Assembly: GCA_903900155.1 (NCBI GenBank)
Contig: CAIUMD010000047.1
Location: 1-64,000, forward strand
Length of the DNA stretch: 64,000 nucleotides
Direction: 5' to 3'
Origin: an uncultured Caulobacterales bacterium
Lineage (GTDB): Bacteria > Pseudomonadota > Alphaproteobacteria > Caulobacterales > Caulobacteraceae
In this document: positions 34,556 through 41,829 of the stretch, in pieces
Position numbering within the stretch: position 1 is the stretch's first letter
Layout: the number at the start of each line of letters is the position of its first letter
Notes under the pieces: generated by a model
The model's database searches: none
Told to the model about the DNA's origin: nothing
Seen by the model: the letters and a program-made list of their open reading frames with translations, nothing else
Translations under genes and position numbers: made by a program

Positions 34556-34635
34556 TGACAAAATGACAACCACGCTTGACATTGCGTGCGCCTGAGTGAC
34601 AAATGTCCTTGTCATTTAGACGGGGTGGCTTGTCA
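34556..34635 (+). promoter_or_regulatory. promoter and TGACAA operator cluster of the membrane/XRE operon
   Basis: TGACAA occurs at 34556, 34564 and 34597, and its complement TTGTCA at 34609 and 34630. The pair at 34597-34614 forms the palindrome TGACAA-N6-TTGTCA. A perfect -35 TTGACA at 34576 with a weak -10 (ACAAAT near 34599) would be covered by that palindrome. The last copy overlaps the start codon. The XRE gene inside the operon is the obvious binder. Confidence 0.6.
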
Positions 34636-35078
34636 TGGAAAAGATCGAAGCGCGTAAGGTGGTCAGCCGGGAGGAGATCGCTCAGCGGATCCTGGTCGGG
34701 TGTGGCGTCTTCGGCGGGCTGGTCGGCGCCGGTGGCGCTCTCGCGAACCGTCTGGAAATCCAGATCCCGATGCCCGTCATCGCGGTCGGGACGGTCATCA
34801 CGCTGATGGTGATGGCCGGAGTGACGGCGATCTACTGGCGCATGATCGACGAGGCCGCCCGCGAGGCGCACAAGTTCGCGTGGTTCTGGGGCGGCATGGC
34901 CGGGGCCGCCGTGGCGCTGATGATCGGCGCCGTCACGGACTCGGCCTGGCTCACGGCGATGTACGGCGACCTCAAGCCCGCCGGCTGGCTGATCCTGGGC
35001 ATGGGCGGGCTGCTGATCGCCCAAACCATCGGCTACGGGCTGGCCTGGGCCGGCTGGTGGCTGATCCGCCAGCGCTGA
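34635..35078 (+). CDS. integral membrane protein (first gene of membrane/XRE operon)
   Basis: This 147-residue protein has four predicted transmembrane helices (ILVGCGVFGGLVGAGGAL, MPVIAVGTVITLMVMAGVTAIYW, FWGGMAGAAVALMIGAV, GWLILGMGGLLIAQTIGYGLAWAGWW). A charged N-terminus (EKIEARKVVSREEIAQR) precedes them. No family is recognised. It is followed after 11 bases by a second membrane protein and then a small XRE regulator. The upstream promoter carries several TGACAA sites. Confidence 0.75.
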   Translation: MEKIEARKVVSREEIAQRILVGCGVFGGLVGAGGALANRLEIQIPMPVIAVGTVITLMVMAGVTAIYWRMIDEAAREAHKFAWFWGGMAGAAVALMIGAVTDSAWLTAMYGDLKPAGWLILGMGGLLIAQTIGYGLAWAGWWLIRQR

Positions 35079-35089
35079 GGGAGGGGACG

Positions 35090-35491
35090 ATGCGCAACTT
35101 CCAGACCCCCGCCGCCCGCAACTACCTGCGCCGCTTCGTTCCGGCCATGACCGGCTATGTCGTGGTGTTGATGGGATCACTCTGGTTCATCGAGGGCTAT
35201 CATCCCAGGGGGCCGCTGCTGTGGCTGCTGGGCATGGCGCCGGCCATCCCGATCATCGGCGTGATCGCCGCCATGGGTCTCTACCTGATGGAGGAGACCG
35301 ACGAGTTCCTGCGCACCGTGCTGGTCCAGTCGCTGCTGTGGGGCATGGGCGTCACCATGGCGCTGGCCACCGCCTGGGGCTTTCTGGAGAACGTCGAGGC
35401 GGTCCCGCACTTCCCGCTGTACCTGATCTTCCCGGTGTTCTGCGGCGCGTTCGGCCTGGCCCAGCCCTTCGTCCGGAGGCGCTACCAATGA
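35090..35491 (+). CDS. integral membrane protein (second gene of membrane/XRE operon)
   Basis: This 133-residue protein has four hydrophobic segments (YVVVLMGSLWFIEGY, LLGMAPAIPIIGVIAAMGLYL, SLLWGMGVTMALATAWGFL, LYLIFPVFCGAFGLAQPFV). It contains the motif MEETDEFLRTVLVQS between helices 2 and 3. Such short multi-span proteins paired with a Cro/XRE protein are widespread but uncharacterised. ATG 35090 follows GGGAGGGG. It overlaps the XRE gene by ATGA. Confidence 0.75.
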   Translation: MRNFQTPAARNYLRRFVPAMTGYVVVLMGSLWFIEGYHPRGPLLWLLGMAPAIPIIGVIAAMGLYLMEETDEFLRTVLVQSLLWGMGVTMALATAWGFLENVEAVPHFPLYLIFPVFCGAFGLAQPFVRRRYQ

Positions 35492-35682
35492 AGAACCGCC
35501 TCAAGGTGCTGCGCGCCGAGCGCGACTGGAGCCAAGCGGATCTGGCCGAGGCGCTGCAGGTCTCCCGCCAGACGATCAACGCGCTGGAGACCGGCAAGTA
35601 CGATCCCAGCCTGCCGCTGGCCTTCAAGATCGCCCGGCTGTTCGGGCAACCCATCGAAACCATCTTCCAGGACGAGGCCTGA
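35488..35682 (+). CDS. small XRE-family regulator (YozG-like)
   Basis: This 64-residue protein is little more than a helix-turn-helix (LRAERDWSQADLAEALQVSRQTINALETGKYDPSLPLAFKIARLFG) with the short tail IETIFQDEA. This form is typically coupled to a small membrane protein and controls its own operon. Here it overlaps the preceding membrane gene by ATGA and precedes another by 5 bases. The likely operator is the TGACAA palindrome near 34600. Confidence 0.88.
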   Translation: MKNRLKVLRAERDWSQADLAEALQVSRQTINALETGKYDPSLPLAFKIARLFGQPIETIFQDEA

Positions 35683-35687
35683 TCGCC

Positions 35688-36356
35688 ATGACCCTCGTGT
35701 CGCAATTTTCCAAGGCTTACCAGTCCAACCGCCTGGTCCGGGGCCTGGTGTATGGGATCGCCGGCGCGCCGTTCGGCTATCTGTTCGGCCGCTGGCTGGG
35801 AAGCTTCAAGGATTTCGGGGAATGGAATCCTACCTGGCCCGACATGATGGCCGCGCTGCTTGGGGTGTTCATGTTCGGCCTGGGCCTTGGCGTCCTGGCC
35901 GTCTGCGCCAGCCGCAAGGCGCTGGGCCGGCAGCTGGATCCCGAGGGCCGCCGCCCCGCGACGAAGGCCCAGGTCTTCTTCTACGCCCAGAACGGCGTGG
36001 TGCTGCTGCTGGCGGGCGTCATGATGGTCGCGCCGGTCGCGATTAGCACAGCGTTTGACCCCGTCCCGACGTTGGTCGGCTCGGCCGCGATGATCGGCCT
36101 GATCGCGCTGTTCCTGCTGCAGACGGCCATGAACATCTCGGTCTGGATGCGCAGCGACGAACTGCTGCGGCAGGCGATGATCGAGGTCGGCGCGCTGTGC
36201 TTCGTGATCCTGCAAGGCGCCATGTTCCTGTGGGCGGCCGGCGGAAAGCTGGGCCTGCTGCCGGTCATGACCCTGTGGGACGCCGTGCCCGTGATGATGG
36301 GGATGTATCTGCTGATCGCCTTCGCCGTCACCTGGCGTCGCGGCCTGGCCGCCTAA
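35688..36356 (+). CDS. integral membrane protein (last gene of membrane/XRE operon)
   Basis: This 222-residue protein has about six hydrophobic segments, including MMAALLGVFMFGLGLGVLAVCA, NGVVLLLAGVMMVAPVAIS and VPVMMGMYLLIAFAVTW. The motif WMRSDELLRQAMIEVGALCF resembles the EETDEFLRTVLVQS motif of the second gene. This suggests distant homology or an interaction surface among the three membrane proteins. The function is unknown. Confidence 0.73.
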   Translation: MTLVSQFSKAYQSNRLVRGLVYGIAGAPFGYLFGRWLGSFKDFGEWNPTWPDMMAALLGVFMFGLGLGVLAVCASRKALGRQLDPEGRRPATKAQVFFYAQNGVVLLLAGVMMVAPVAISTAFDPVPTLVGSAAMIGLIALFLLQTAMNISVWMRSDELLRQAMIEVGALCFVILQGAMFLWAAGGKLGLLPVMTLWDAVPVMMGMYLLIAFAVTWRRGLAA

Positions 36357-36445
36357 GCCCAAACAGTACCTCACAAGCGTCCCGTTCCGTCGGCGTCACC
36401 AGACGCCGAAGCCTTCCGCACGTCCCTATCGGGGGAGAGAAACCC

Positions 36446-37330
36446 ATGCTGCGCAAACGCTTCCACCTGTTCGTCACCGCCTTCGCCATCCTGGCCGCCC
36501 TGGGCGTGTTCGGCGGCAACAAGGCCCATGCCGCTGACCGGATGACCGTCACCGTCACGGGCAAGGGCTCCGACGTCATCCTGATCCCCGGCCTGGCCTC
36601 GTCCGGCGCGGTCTGGGACGCCACGGTCAAGCAGCTGGCCGCCTCGCACCGCGTCCACGTCGTCCAGGTGGCGGGCTTCGCCGGCGCGCCGGTCGGCGGC
36701 AATGCCGAAGGACCGGTGGTCGACCCGCTGGTCGAGGCCGTCGACGGCTATATCAAGGCCAACCACCTGAAAGCGCCGGCCGTGATCGGCCACTCGATGG
36801 GCGGCTTCACGGGCCTCTTGCTAGCCCGCCGCCACCCGGAGGACGTCGGTCGGCTGATGATCGTCGACAGCCTGCCGTTCTTCGCCGTGCTGTTCTCGCC
36901 GGGCGCCACGGCCGAGGCCATCAAGCCGCAGGCCGCCATGATGCGCGATGGCATCATCGCCATGGCCCCCGACGCCTTCGCCGCCCAGCAGGCCGCCACG
37001 GCGCCGCGCTTCGTCAAGTCGCCGGACGGCCAGAAGCTGGTTCTGGACTGGTCGAAGACCTCGTCGCAACCGGTCGTGGCTCGCGCCATGTACGACCTGC
37101 TGACCACCGATGCGCGCGGCGAGCTGGCCGCGATCAAGACGCCGGTCACGCTGGTCTACGCCCTCGACGAGACCTTGGGCTTCCCGGCCGAAATGGTCGA
37201 CAAGACCTATGCCGACGCCTACGCGGCCCTGCCGGGCGTGACGCTGAAGCGGATCGACGACACCCGTCACTTCATCATGCTGGACCAGCCCCAGGCCTTC
37301 GCTGCGGCGGTCGAGAGCTTCCTGAAATAG
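36446..37330 (+). CDS. exported alpha/beta hydrolase
   Basis: This 294-residue protein has a signal peptide (FHLFVTAFAILAALGVFGGNKAHAA). The oxyanion segment is VILIPGLASSGAVWD, the nucleophile Ser is in IGHSMGGFTGLL, a likely Asp is in VYALDETLGF, and the His is in DDTRHFIMLDQP. It is a periplasmic esterase-like enzyme of unknown substrate. Start ATG 36446 opens the signal peptide; the track ORF starts far inside the previous gene. The second TraB gene follows after 56 bases. Confidence 0.86.
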   Translation: MLRKRFHLFVTAFAILAALGVFGGNKAHAADRMTVTVTGKGSDVILIPGLASSGAVWDATVKQLAASHRVHVVQVAGFAGAPVGGNAEGPVVDPLVEAVDGYIKANHLKAPAVIGHSMGGFTGLLLARRHPEDVGRLMIVDSLPFFAVLFSPGATAEAIKPQAAMMRDGIIAMAPDAFAAQQAATAPRFVKSPDGQKLVLDWSKTSSQPVVARAMYDLLTTDARGELAAIKTPVTLVYALDETLGFPAEMVDKTYADAYAALPGVTLKRIDDTRHFIMLDQPQAFAAAVESFLK

Positions 37331-37386
37331 CCTTGCGCACCCGCGCTAACGCTCCATTCTCGACCTCAAGTCATTCGGGGATTTCT

Positions 37387-38265
37387 ATGCTTCGTCATCT
37401 GCGCCGCGCCGCGGCAGCCCTCGTCTCGGTCGCCGTCCTGGGCTTCGGGGGCTCGGCTCTGGCCGAACCCGCCCTGTGGGCCATCAAGGACAAGGACTCG
37501 ACCATCTATCTGTTCGGCACGATCCACGTGCTCAAGCCCGATACCCAGTGGCGCTCGGCCAAGATCGACAAGGCCCTGGCCGACAGCGGCGACCTGACTC
37601 TGGAGATCATCGGCTCGGACGACCCGGCGGTGATGCAGCCGCTGGTGCTGAAGTACGGCATGGATCCGGCCAACCCGCTGTCGGGCAAGATCGCGCCCGA
37701 CAAGTTCAAGAAGGCCAGCGACCTGGCCCAGGCCAGCGGCATCCCGCCTCAGGCGGTGAACATGATGCGCCCGTGGCTGGCGGCGGTGACGCTGTCGATG
37801 ATCCCGGTGATCAAGGCCGGCTACGACCCCAAGAGCGGCGTCGAGTTCGTGCTGGCCAAGGAGGTCCGCGCCGCCGGCAAGGCGCAGAAGGCCTTCGAGA
37901 CGCCCGATCAGCAGATCCGCTTCTTCGCCGACCTGCCGGCCAAGAGCGAGGCCGACTTCCTCAGCGCCACCCTGGATGACGTCGACGAAGGCGTGGCCAA
38001 GATCGACACCATGGTCGCCGCCTGGGCCGCCGGCGACACCGCCAAGCTTGAGGCCGAGTTCGTCTCGGAGATGAAGGGCAAGTACCCCGAGCTCTATGAC
38101 CTGCTGATCACCAAGCGCAACGTGGACTGGGCCCAGCAGCTGAAGACCAAGCTGGCCGGCTCGGGCGTCAGCTTCGTCGCCGTCGGCTCGGGCCATCTGG
38201 TGGGTCCCGACAGCGTCCAGGTCCAACTGGCCAAGCTGGGCGTCAAGGCCCAGCGGGTGGAGTAG
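37387..38265 (+). CDS. exported TraB/GumN-family protein (second copy)
   Basis: This 292-residue paralogue of the gene at 33190 has a signal peptide ending GGSALAE. Family motifs are TIYLFGTIHVLKPD near the start and FVAVGSGHLVGPDSV near the end. The shared central pattern (MMRPWLAAVTLSMIP here, LRPWAAAMMLSVAP there) supports duplication. The periplasmic role is unknown. A bidirectional hairpin follows. Confidence 0.86.
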   Translation: MLRHLRRAAAALVSVAVLGFGGSALAEPALWAIKDKDSTIYLFGTIHVLKPDTQWRSAKIDKALADSGDLTLEIIGSDDPAVMQPLVLKYGMDPANPLSGKIAPDKFKKASDLAQASGIPPQAVNMMRPWLAAVTLSMIPVIKAGYDPKSGVEFVLAKEVRAAGKAQKAFETPDQQIRFFADLPAKSEADFLSATLDDVDEGVAKIDTMVAAWAAGDTAKLEAEFVSEMKGKYPELYDLLITKRNVDWAQQLKTKLAGSGVSFVAVGSGHLVGPDSVQVQLAKLGVKAQRVE

Positions 38266-38276
38266 AAGCGTAAGAT

Positions 38277-38299
38277 GCTCCCCCGCGATGCGGGGGAGC
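38277..38299. terminator. bidirectional terminator between TraB and HD-domain genes
   Basis: GCTCCCCCGC-GAT-GCGGGGGAGC is a perfect 10-base stem with a 3-base loop between two convergent genes. Confidence 0.75.
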
Positions 38300-38303
38300 A
38301 ATC

Positions 38304-38903
38304 TCAAGTCCGCAGATAGATCGAGCGTTTGGGTACGCTCATCACCCGCTGCAGCATGGGTTCGAACGCTTCCAGGGGCATCGACTTGAAGTTCGGGTCG
38401 AAGGCCTCCTGGTCGTACACATGGCAGAACTTGGCCGTGTGCTCGAAGTCCGGATGGCCGCGGAACTGGTCGCGCATGTCGCGGTCCAGGCCCAGGTGGT
38501 GGAAGAAGTAGTAGCCCTGGAAGATCGCGTGGTGGGCCACCATCCAGTGGTTCCGCTCCGACACGAAGGGCTGGAGGATGGCGGCGGCGATGTCGGCGTG
38601 ATTGCGCGGGCCCAGGATGTCGCCGATGTCGTGCAGCAGGGCGCAGACCACATATTCTTCGTCCTCGCCGGCCTGGTGGGCGCGGGTCGCGGTCTGCAAG
38701 CTGTGGTCCAGGCGATCGATGGCGAAGCCGCCGCAGTCGCCCTTCAACAGGTTCAGGTGCGCGATCAGCCGGGTGGGCAGCTCGCGCCCGAACTCCACCG
38801 AAGCGCCCGCGATAATGCCCCAGTCCTCGGGCGTGCCGTCCGTCATGGCGTGGAACTTTGCCCGGTTGTCTTGGGCGCGCGGATGATCCTCGCCGTCGGC
38901 CAT
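38304..38903 (-). CDS. HD-domain protein (PhnZ/oxygenase-like HD family)
   Basis: This 199-residue protein has an HD-domain metal site. His in RLDHSLQTATRAHQ, the HD pair in CALLHDIGD, and later His in RNHWMVAHHAIFQGYYFFHHLG are seen. The last part resembles mixed-valent di-iron HD oxygenases such as PhnZ more than ordinary phosphohydrolases. Oxidative cleavage of an organophosphonate or related compound is possible but not shown. Start ATG 38903 begins MADGED; the longer track ORF runs into the tRNA region. Confidence 0.8.
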   Translation of the reverse strand: MADGEDHPRAQDNRAKFHAMTDGTPEDWGIIAGASVEFGRELPTRLIAHLNLLKGDCGGFAIDRLDHSLQTATRAHQAGEDEEYVVCALLHDIGDILGPRNHADIAAAILQPFVSERNHWMVAHHAIFQGYYFFHHLGLDRDMRDQFRGHPDFEHTAKFCHVYDQEAFDPNFKSMPLEAFEPMLQRVMSVPKRSIYLRT

Positions 38904-38981
38904 GATGCTTCTCCCCAAACATCTGTTTGAGGCGATCGTGCGCCCGAAGTTCAGGAGCGTCAACGCGATGTCGGGAGACCT

Positions 38982-39056
38982 TGGAGCGGGCGGGGGGAAT
39001 CGAACCCCCGACATTCAGCTTGGGAAGCTGACGTTCTACCTCTGAACTACGCCCGC
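38982..39056 (-). tRNA. tRNA-Gly (anticodon CCC)
   Basis: On the minus strand a full cloverleaf is present. The acceptor GCGGGCG/CGCCCGC encloses a D arm GTTC/GAAC, an anticodon stem TCAGC/GCTGA around TTCCCAA, and a T arm GGGGG-TTCGATT-CCCCC. The CCA end is encoded. The loop reads CCC at positions 34-36, so it decodes GGG glycine codons. Confidence 0.95.
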
Positions 39057-39182
39057 CAGAGGGACGCTTCGTTTAGCCCGCCTCGCCACGGTACTCAAGC
39101 CAAGGATCGAGCGACTTGATTTCTCGCCGCGATCCGACCTCTAGTCGCCTTCGGTTTGGGCGACAATTTCAAGTAGATTCTC

Positions 39183-41153
39183 ATGTTCAAGCTTACGCGC
39201 ATCGTCCTGATCGGGCTGCTGCTCGCGCCGGCTGTCGGCCATGCGGCGGACGCGGCCCAGGCCTTTGGCGCGCGGCCGGCGGTGTTGGACGCCAGCCTGT
39301 CGCCGGACGGCCAGTCGATCGCCCTGATCCAGCCGCTGGCCGGCGGCCAGGCCAGCGCGCTGTTCGTGGCCAAGCTGGACGGGACGGGCCAGCCCAAGCC
39401 AATCCTGACCTCGACTGGCAAGCCCGACCGCCTGAACGGCTGTGGTTGGGTCTCGAACACCCGCCTGATCTGCGACATCTACATGGTGACGACCGTGGAC
39501 GCCCAGCGGATGGTTTTCACGCGCGTGTTGGTCCTGAACGCCGACGGGACCAAGGTTCAGGAACTGAGCGCCAACTCCAGCAACTACGTGCTGAGCTACC
39601 GGCAGTTCGGCGGCCAGGTGATCGACTGGCTGGTCGACGATCCGGCCGGCGGCGCGGTCCTGATGACGCGGTCGTTCCGCGAGGAGGCCTCGACTGGCAC
39701 CCTGCTGGCCAACCAGCGGCGCGGCCTGGCGGTCGAGAAGGTCGACACCAACAGCCTGCAACGCACCCTGGTCGAACAGCCGCGCGAAGACGTCGTGCGC
39801 TACATTTCCGACCAGCACGGCGCGGTGCGGATCTACGGCCTGCGGTCGACGACGAACCAGGGCTACGCCACCAGTAAGGTCATCTACTATTACCGCTCGG
39901 CCGAGGGCGGACCCTGGAAGCCGCTGTCGACCTATGACGGCGAGGCCCACACCGGCTTCGAGCCGGTCGACGTCGATCGCGACCTGAACGCCGCCTACGG
40001 CTTCGAATGGGTGAACGGCCACGTGGCCGCCGTGCGCGTGGCGCTGGACGGTTCGGGCAAGCGCGACGTGCTGGTCTCGCGCGACGACGTCGATGTCGAT
40101 CGGCTGATCCATGTGGGCCGCCAGCGCAAGGTGGTCGGCGCCAGCTACGCTACCGACCGTCGGCAGGTCGAGTTTTTCGATCCGGCGCTGAAGGCCACGG
40201 CCACGGCGCTGGCCAAGGCCTTGGGCCAGCCGATGATCCGCTTCGTCGACGCCAGCCAGGACGAGACGCGCCTGCTGCTATGGGCGGGCACGGACGTCGA
40301 TCCGGGCCGCTACTACCTGTTCGACAGGACCGCCAAGCGCCTGGCCGAGGTCATGCCCGGGCGTCCCGAACTGGCTGGCTACAAGCTCTCGCCGGTCAAG
40401 GCCATCACCTACGCCGCCGCTGACGGGACCCAGATCCCGGCCTATCTGACCCTGCCGCCGGGCTCGGACGGCAAGAACTTGCCGGCCATCGTCATGCCGC
40501 ACGGCGGCCCCAGCGCCCGTGACGAGTGGGGTTTCGACTGGCTGGCCCAGTACTTCGCCCATCAGGGCTTCGCGGTGCTGCAGCCCAACTTCCGCGGCTC
40601 GGCCGGCTATGGCGAGGAATGGTTCCAGAAGAACGGCTTCCAGTCGTGGAAGACCGCGATCGGCGACGTCAGCGACGCCGGCCGCTGGCTGACCGCCCAG
40701 GGCGTCGCCGCGCCGGGCAAGCTGGCGATCGTCGGCTGGTCGTACGGCGGCTATGCGGCGCTGCAAAGTGCGGTGGTCGATCCGGATCTTTTCAAGGCTG
40801 TCGTCGCCATCGCCCCGGTCACCGACCTGGAGGCCTGGCGCCAGGAGTTCAGGACCTTCACCAACTACAAGGTGGTCGACGCCTTCGTCGGGCGCGGGCC
40901 GCACGTCAAGGAGGGCTCGCCGGCCCAGAACGCCGCGCGCATCAAGGCGCCGGTTCTGATGTTCCATGGCGACCAGGACGTCAATGTCGGCGTGGGCGAA
41001 TCCCGCCTGATGCAGGCCCGGCTGAAGGCGGTCGGGGCTAAGTCCGAGCTGGTCGTCTATCCGGGCCTGGACCATCAGCTGGACGACGCGGCGACGCGCG
41101 GCCAGATGCTGGGTCAGATCGACCGGTTCCTGCGCGCCGCGCTGGGGATGTAA
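39183..41153 (+). CDS. exported S9-family peptidase (acylaminoacyl/dipeptidyl peptidase-like)
   Basis: This 656-residue protein has a signal peptide (IVLIGLLLAPAVGHAAD) and an N-terminal beta-propeller-like region. The C-terminal prolyl-oligopeptidase catalytic domain carries Ser in IVGWSYGGYAAL near residue 520, Asp in MFHGDQDVNVG and His in YPGLDHQLDD. It should cleave short peptides in the periplasm. It lies just past the tRNA-Gly gene and is monocistronic. Confidence 0.92.
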   Translation: MFKLTRIVLIGLLLAPAVGHAADAAQAFGARPAVLDASLSPDGQSIALIQPLAGGQASALFVAKLDGTGQPKPILTSTGKPDRLNGCGWVSNTRLICDIYMVTTVDAQRMVFTRVLVLNADGTKVQELSANSSNYVLSYRQFGGQVIDWLVDDPAGGAVLMTRSFREEASTGTLLANQRRGLAVEKVDTNSLQRTLVEQPREDVVRYISDQHGAVRIYGLRSTTNQGYATSKVIYYYRSAEGGPWKPLSTYDGEAHTGFEPVDVDRDLNAAYGFEWVNGHVAAVRVALDGSGKRDVLVSRDDVDVDRLIHVGRQRKVVGASYATDRRQVEFFDPALKATATALAKALGQPMIRFVDASQDETRLLLWAGTDVDPGRYYLFDRTAKRLAEVMPGRPELAGYKLSPVKAITYAAADGTQIPAYLTLPPGSDGKNLPAIVMPHGGPSARDEWGFDWLAQYFAHQGFAVLQPNFRGSAGYGEEWFQKNGFQSWKTAIGDVSDAGRWLTAQGVAAPGKLAIVGWSYGGYAALQSAVVDPDLFKAVVAIAPVTDLEAWRQEFRTFTNYKVVDAFVGRGPHVKEGSPAQNAARIKAPVLMFHGDQDVNVGVGESRLMQARLKAVGAKSELVVYPGLDHQLDDAATRGQMLGQIDRFLRAALGM

Positions 41154-41223
41154 GGTTTCCGCCTGTCCGAACGGCGGACCAAATTGCGCCTCAACTTGAC
41201 GTCCATATGCGCGCGCAGTCGCA

Positions 41224-41724
41224 GTGGGAGTCGATCGTCGCGTGCCAGTTCAGACGGAAACCGCTCACATGGCGTTTGGCGACGTCACCATCGATGTCGA
41301 CCGTCGCCGCGTCCGAGCGCCCGGCGGGGCCAGTTGCCTGGAGCCCCGGACCTTCGACCTGCTGATGACCCTGGCCGAGCGGCCCGGTCTGACCGCCTCG
41401 CGCGATCACCTGATCGAGACCGTCTGGAGCCCCGACCAGGGCTCGTATGTCGCCTTGAACCGGGCGGTGGCCGACCTGCGCAAGGCCTTGGGCGACGACG
41501 ACCAGGCGCCGCGCTTCATCGAGACGGTGCCGGCCATCGGCTATCGCTGGATCTATGAGGAAGCGCCCGGCAGCAGGCCGCCCGAGCCGCGCTGGAATGT
41601 GGGTCCCGCCTGGGTGGCGGCCGGGGCGGCCCTGGCCATCGTCGTGGGCGGCGTCGCGAGCCTGGGCGCCTATGCCTGGGCGCAGGACGATGATCCGCCG
41701 CCGCGCGTCATCGCCAGGCGCTAG
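41224..41724 (+). CDS. CadC/ToxR-type membrane winged-helix regulator
   Basis: This protein of up to 166 residues has an OmpR-type winged helix at about 15-110 (FGDVTIDVDRRRVRAPGGASCLEPRTFDLLMTLAERPG, then LNRAVADLRKALGDD and FIETVPAIGYRW). One transmembrane helix (AWVAAGAALAIVVGGVASLGAYAWA) and a very short periplasmic tail follow. It lacks a sensory domain, so a partner may sense the signal. Starts at GTG 41224, GTG 41242 and ATG 41269 are possible. Its target could be the neighbouring S9 peptidase, which is inference. Confidence 0.82.
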   Translation: MGVDRRVPVQTETAHMAFGDVTIDVDRRRVRAPGGASCLEPRTFDLLMTLAERPGLTASRDHLIETVWSPDQGSYVALNRAVADLRKALGDDDQAPRFIETVPAIGYRWIYEEAPGSRPPEPRWNVGPAWVAAGAALAIVVGGVASLGAYAWAQDDDPPPRVIARR

Positions 41725-41727
41725 CCT

Positions 41728-41777
41728 AGAGCCCTTTCCGATCTGATCGAAACGATCAGTCGGATAAAAAGGGCTCT
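41728..41777. repeat. palindromic repeat AGAGCCCTTTCCGAT...
   Basis: AGAGCCC and GGGCTCT form the outer arms, and CTGATCG-AAA-CGATCAG is the inner hairpin. It is the first of two neighbouring CCGATC-type palindromes between convergent genes. Confidence 0.65.
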
Positions 41778-41790
41778 CAATCAAAGACCT

Positions 41791-41829
41791 GGAGCATTTC
41801 ACCGATCCGTTCGGATCGGAAAATGCTCT
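41791..41829. repeat. palindromic repeat GGAGCATTTCACCGATCCG...
   Basis: GAGCATTT...CCGATCCG-TT-CGGATCGG...AAATGCTC is nearly a perfect palindrome. It runs into the stop codon of the glycosidase gene. Its layout is the same as the preceding repeat, so both belong to one dispersed family. Confidence 0.65.

Noticed and set aside
33166-34602. A 478-codon minus-strand ORF
   Set aside because: It is antisense to the first TraB gene and the small hypothetical gene, both with signal peptide or ribosome site evidence.
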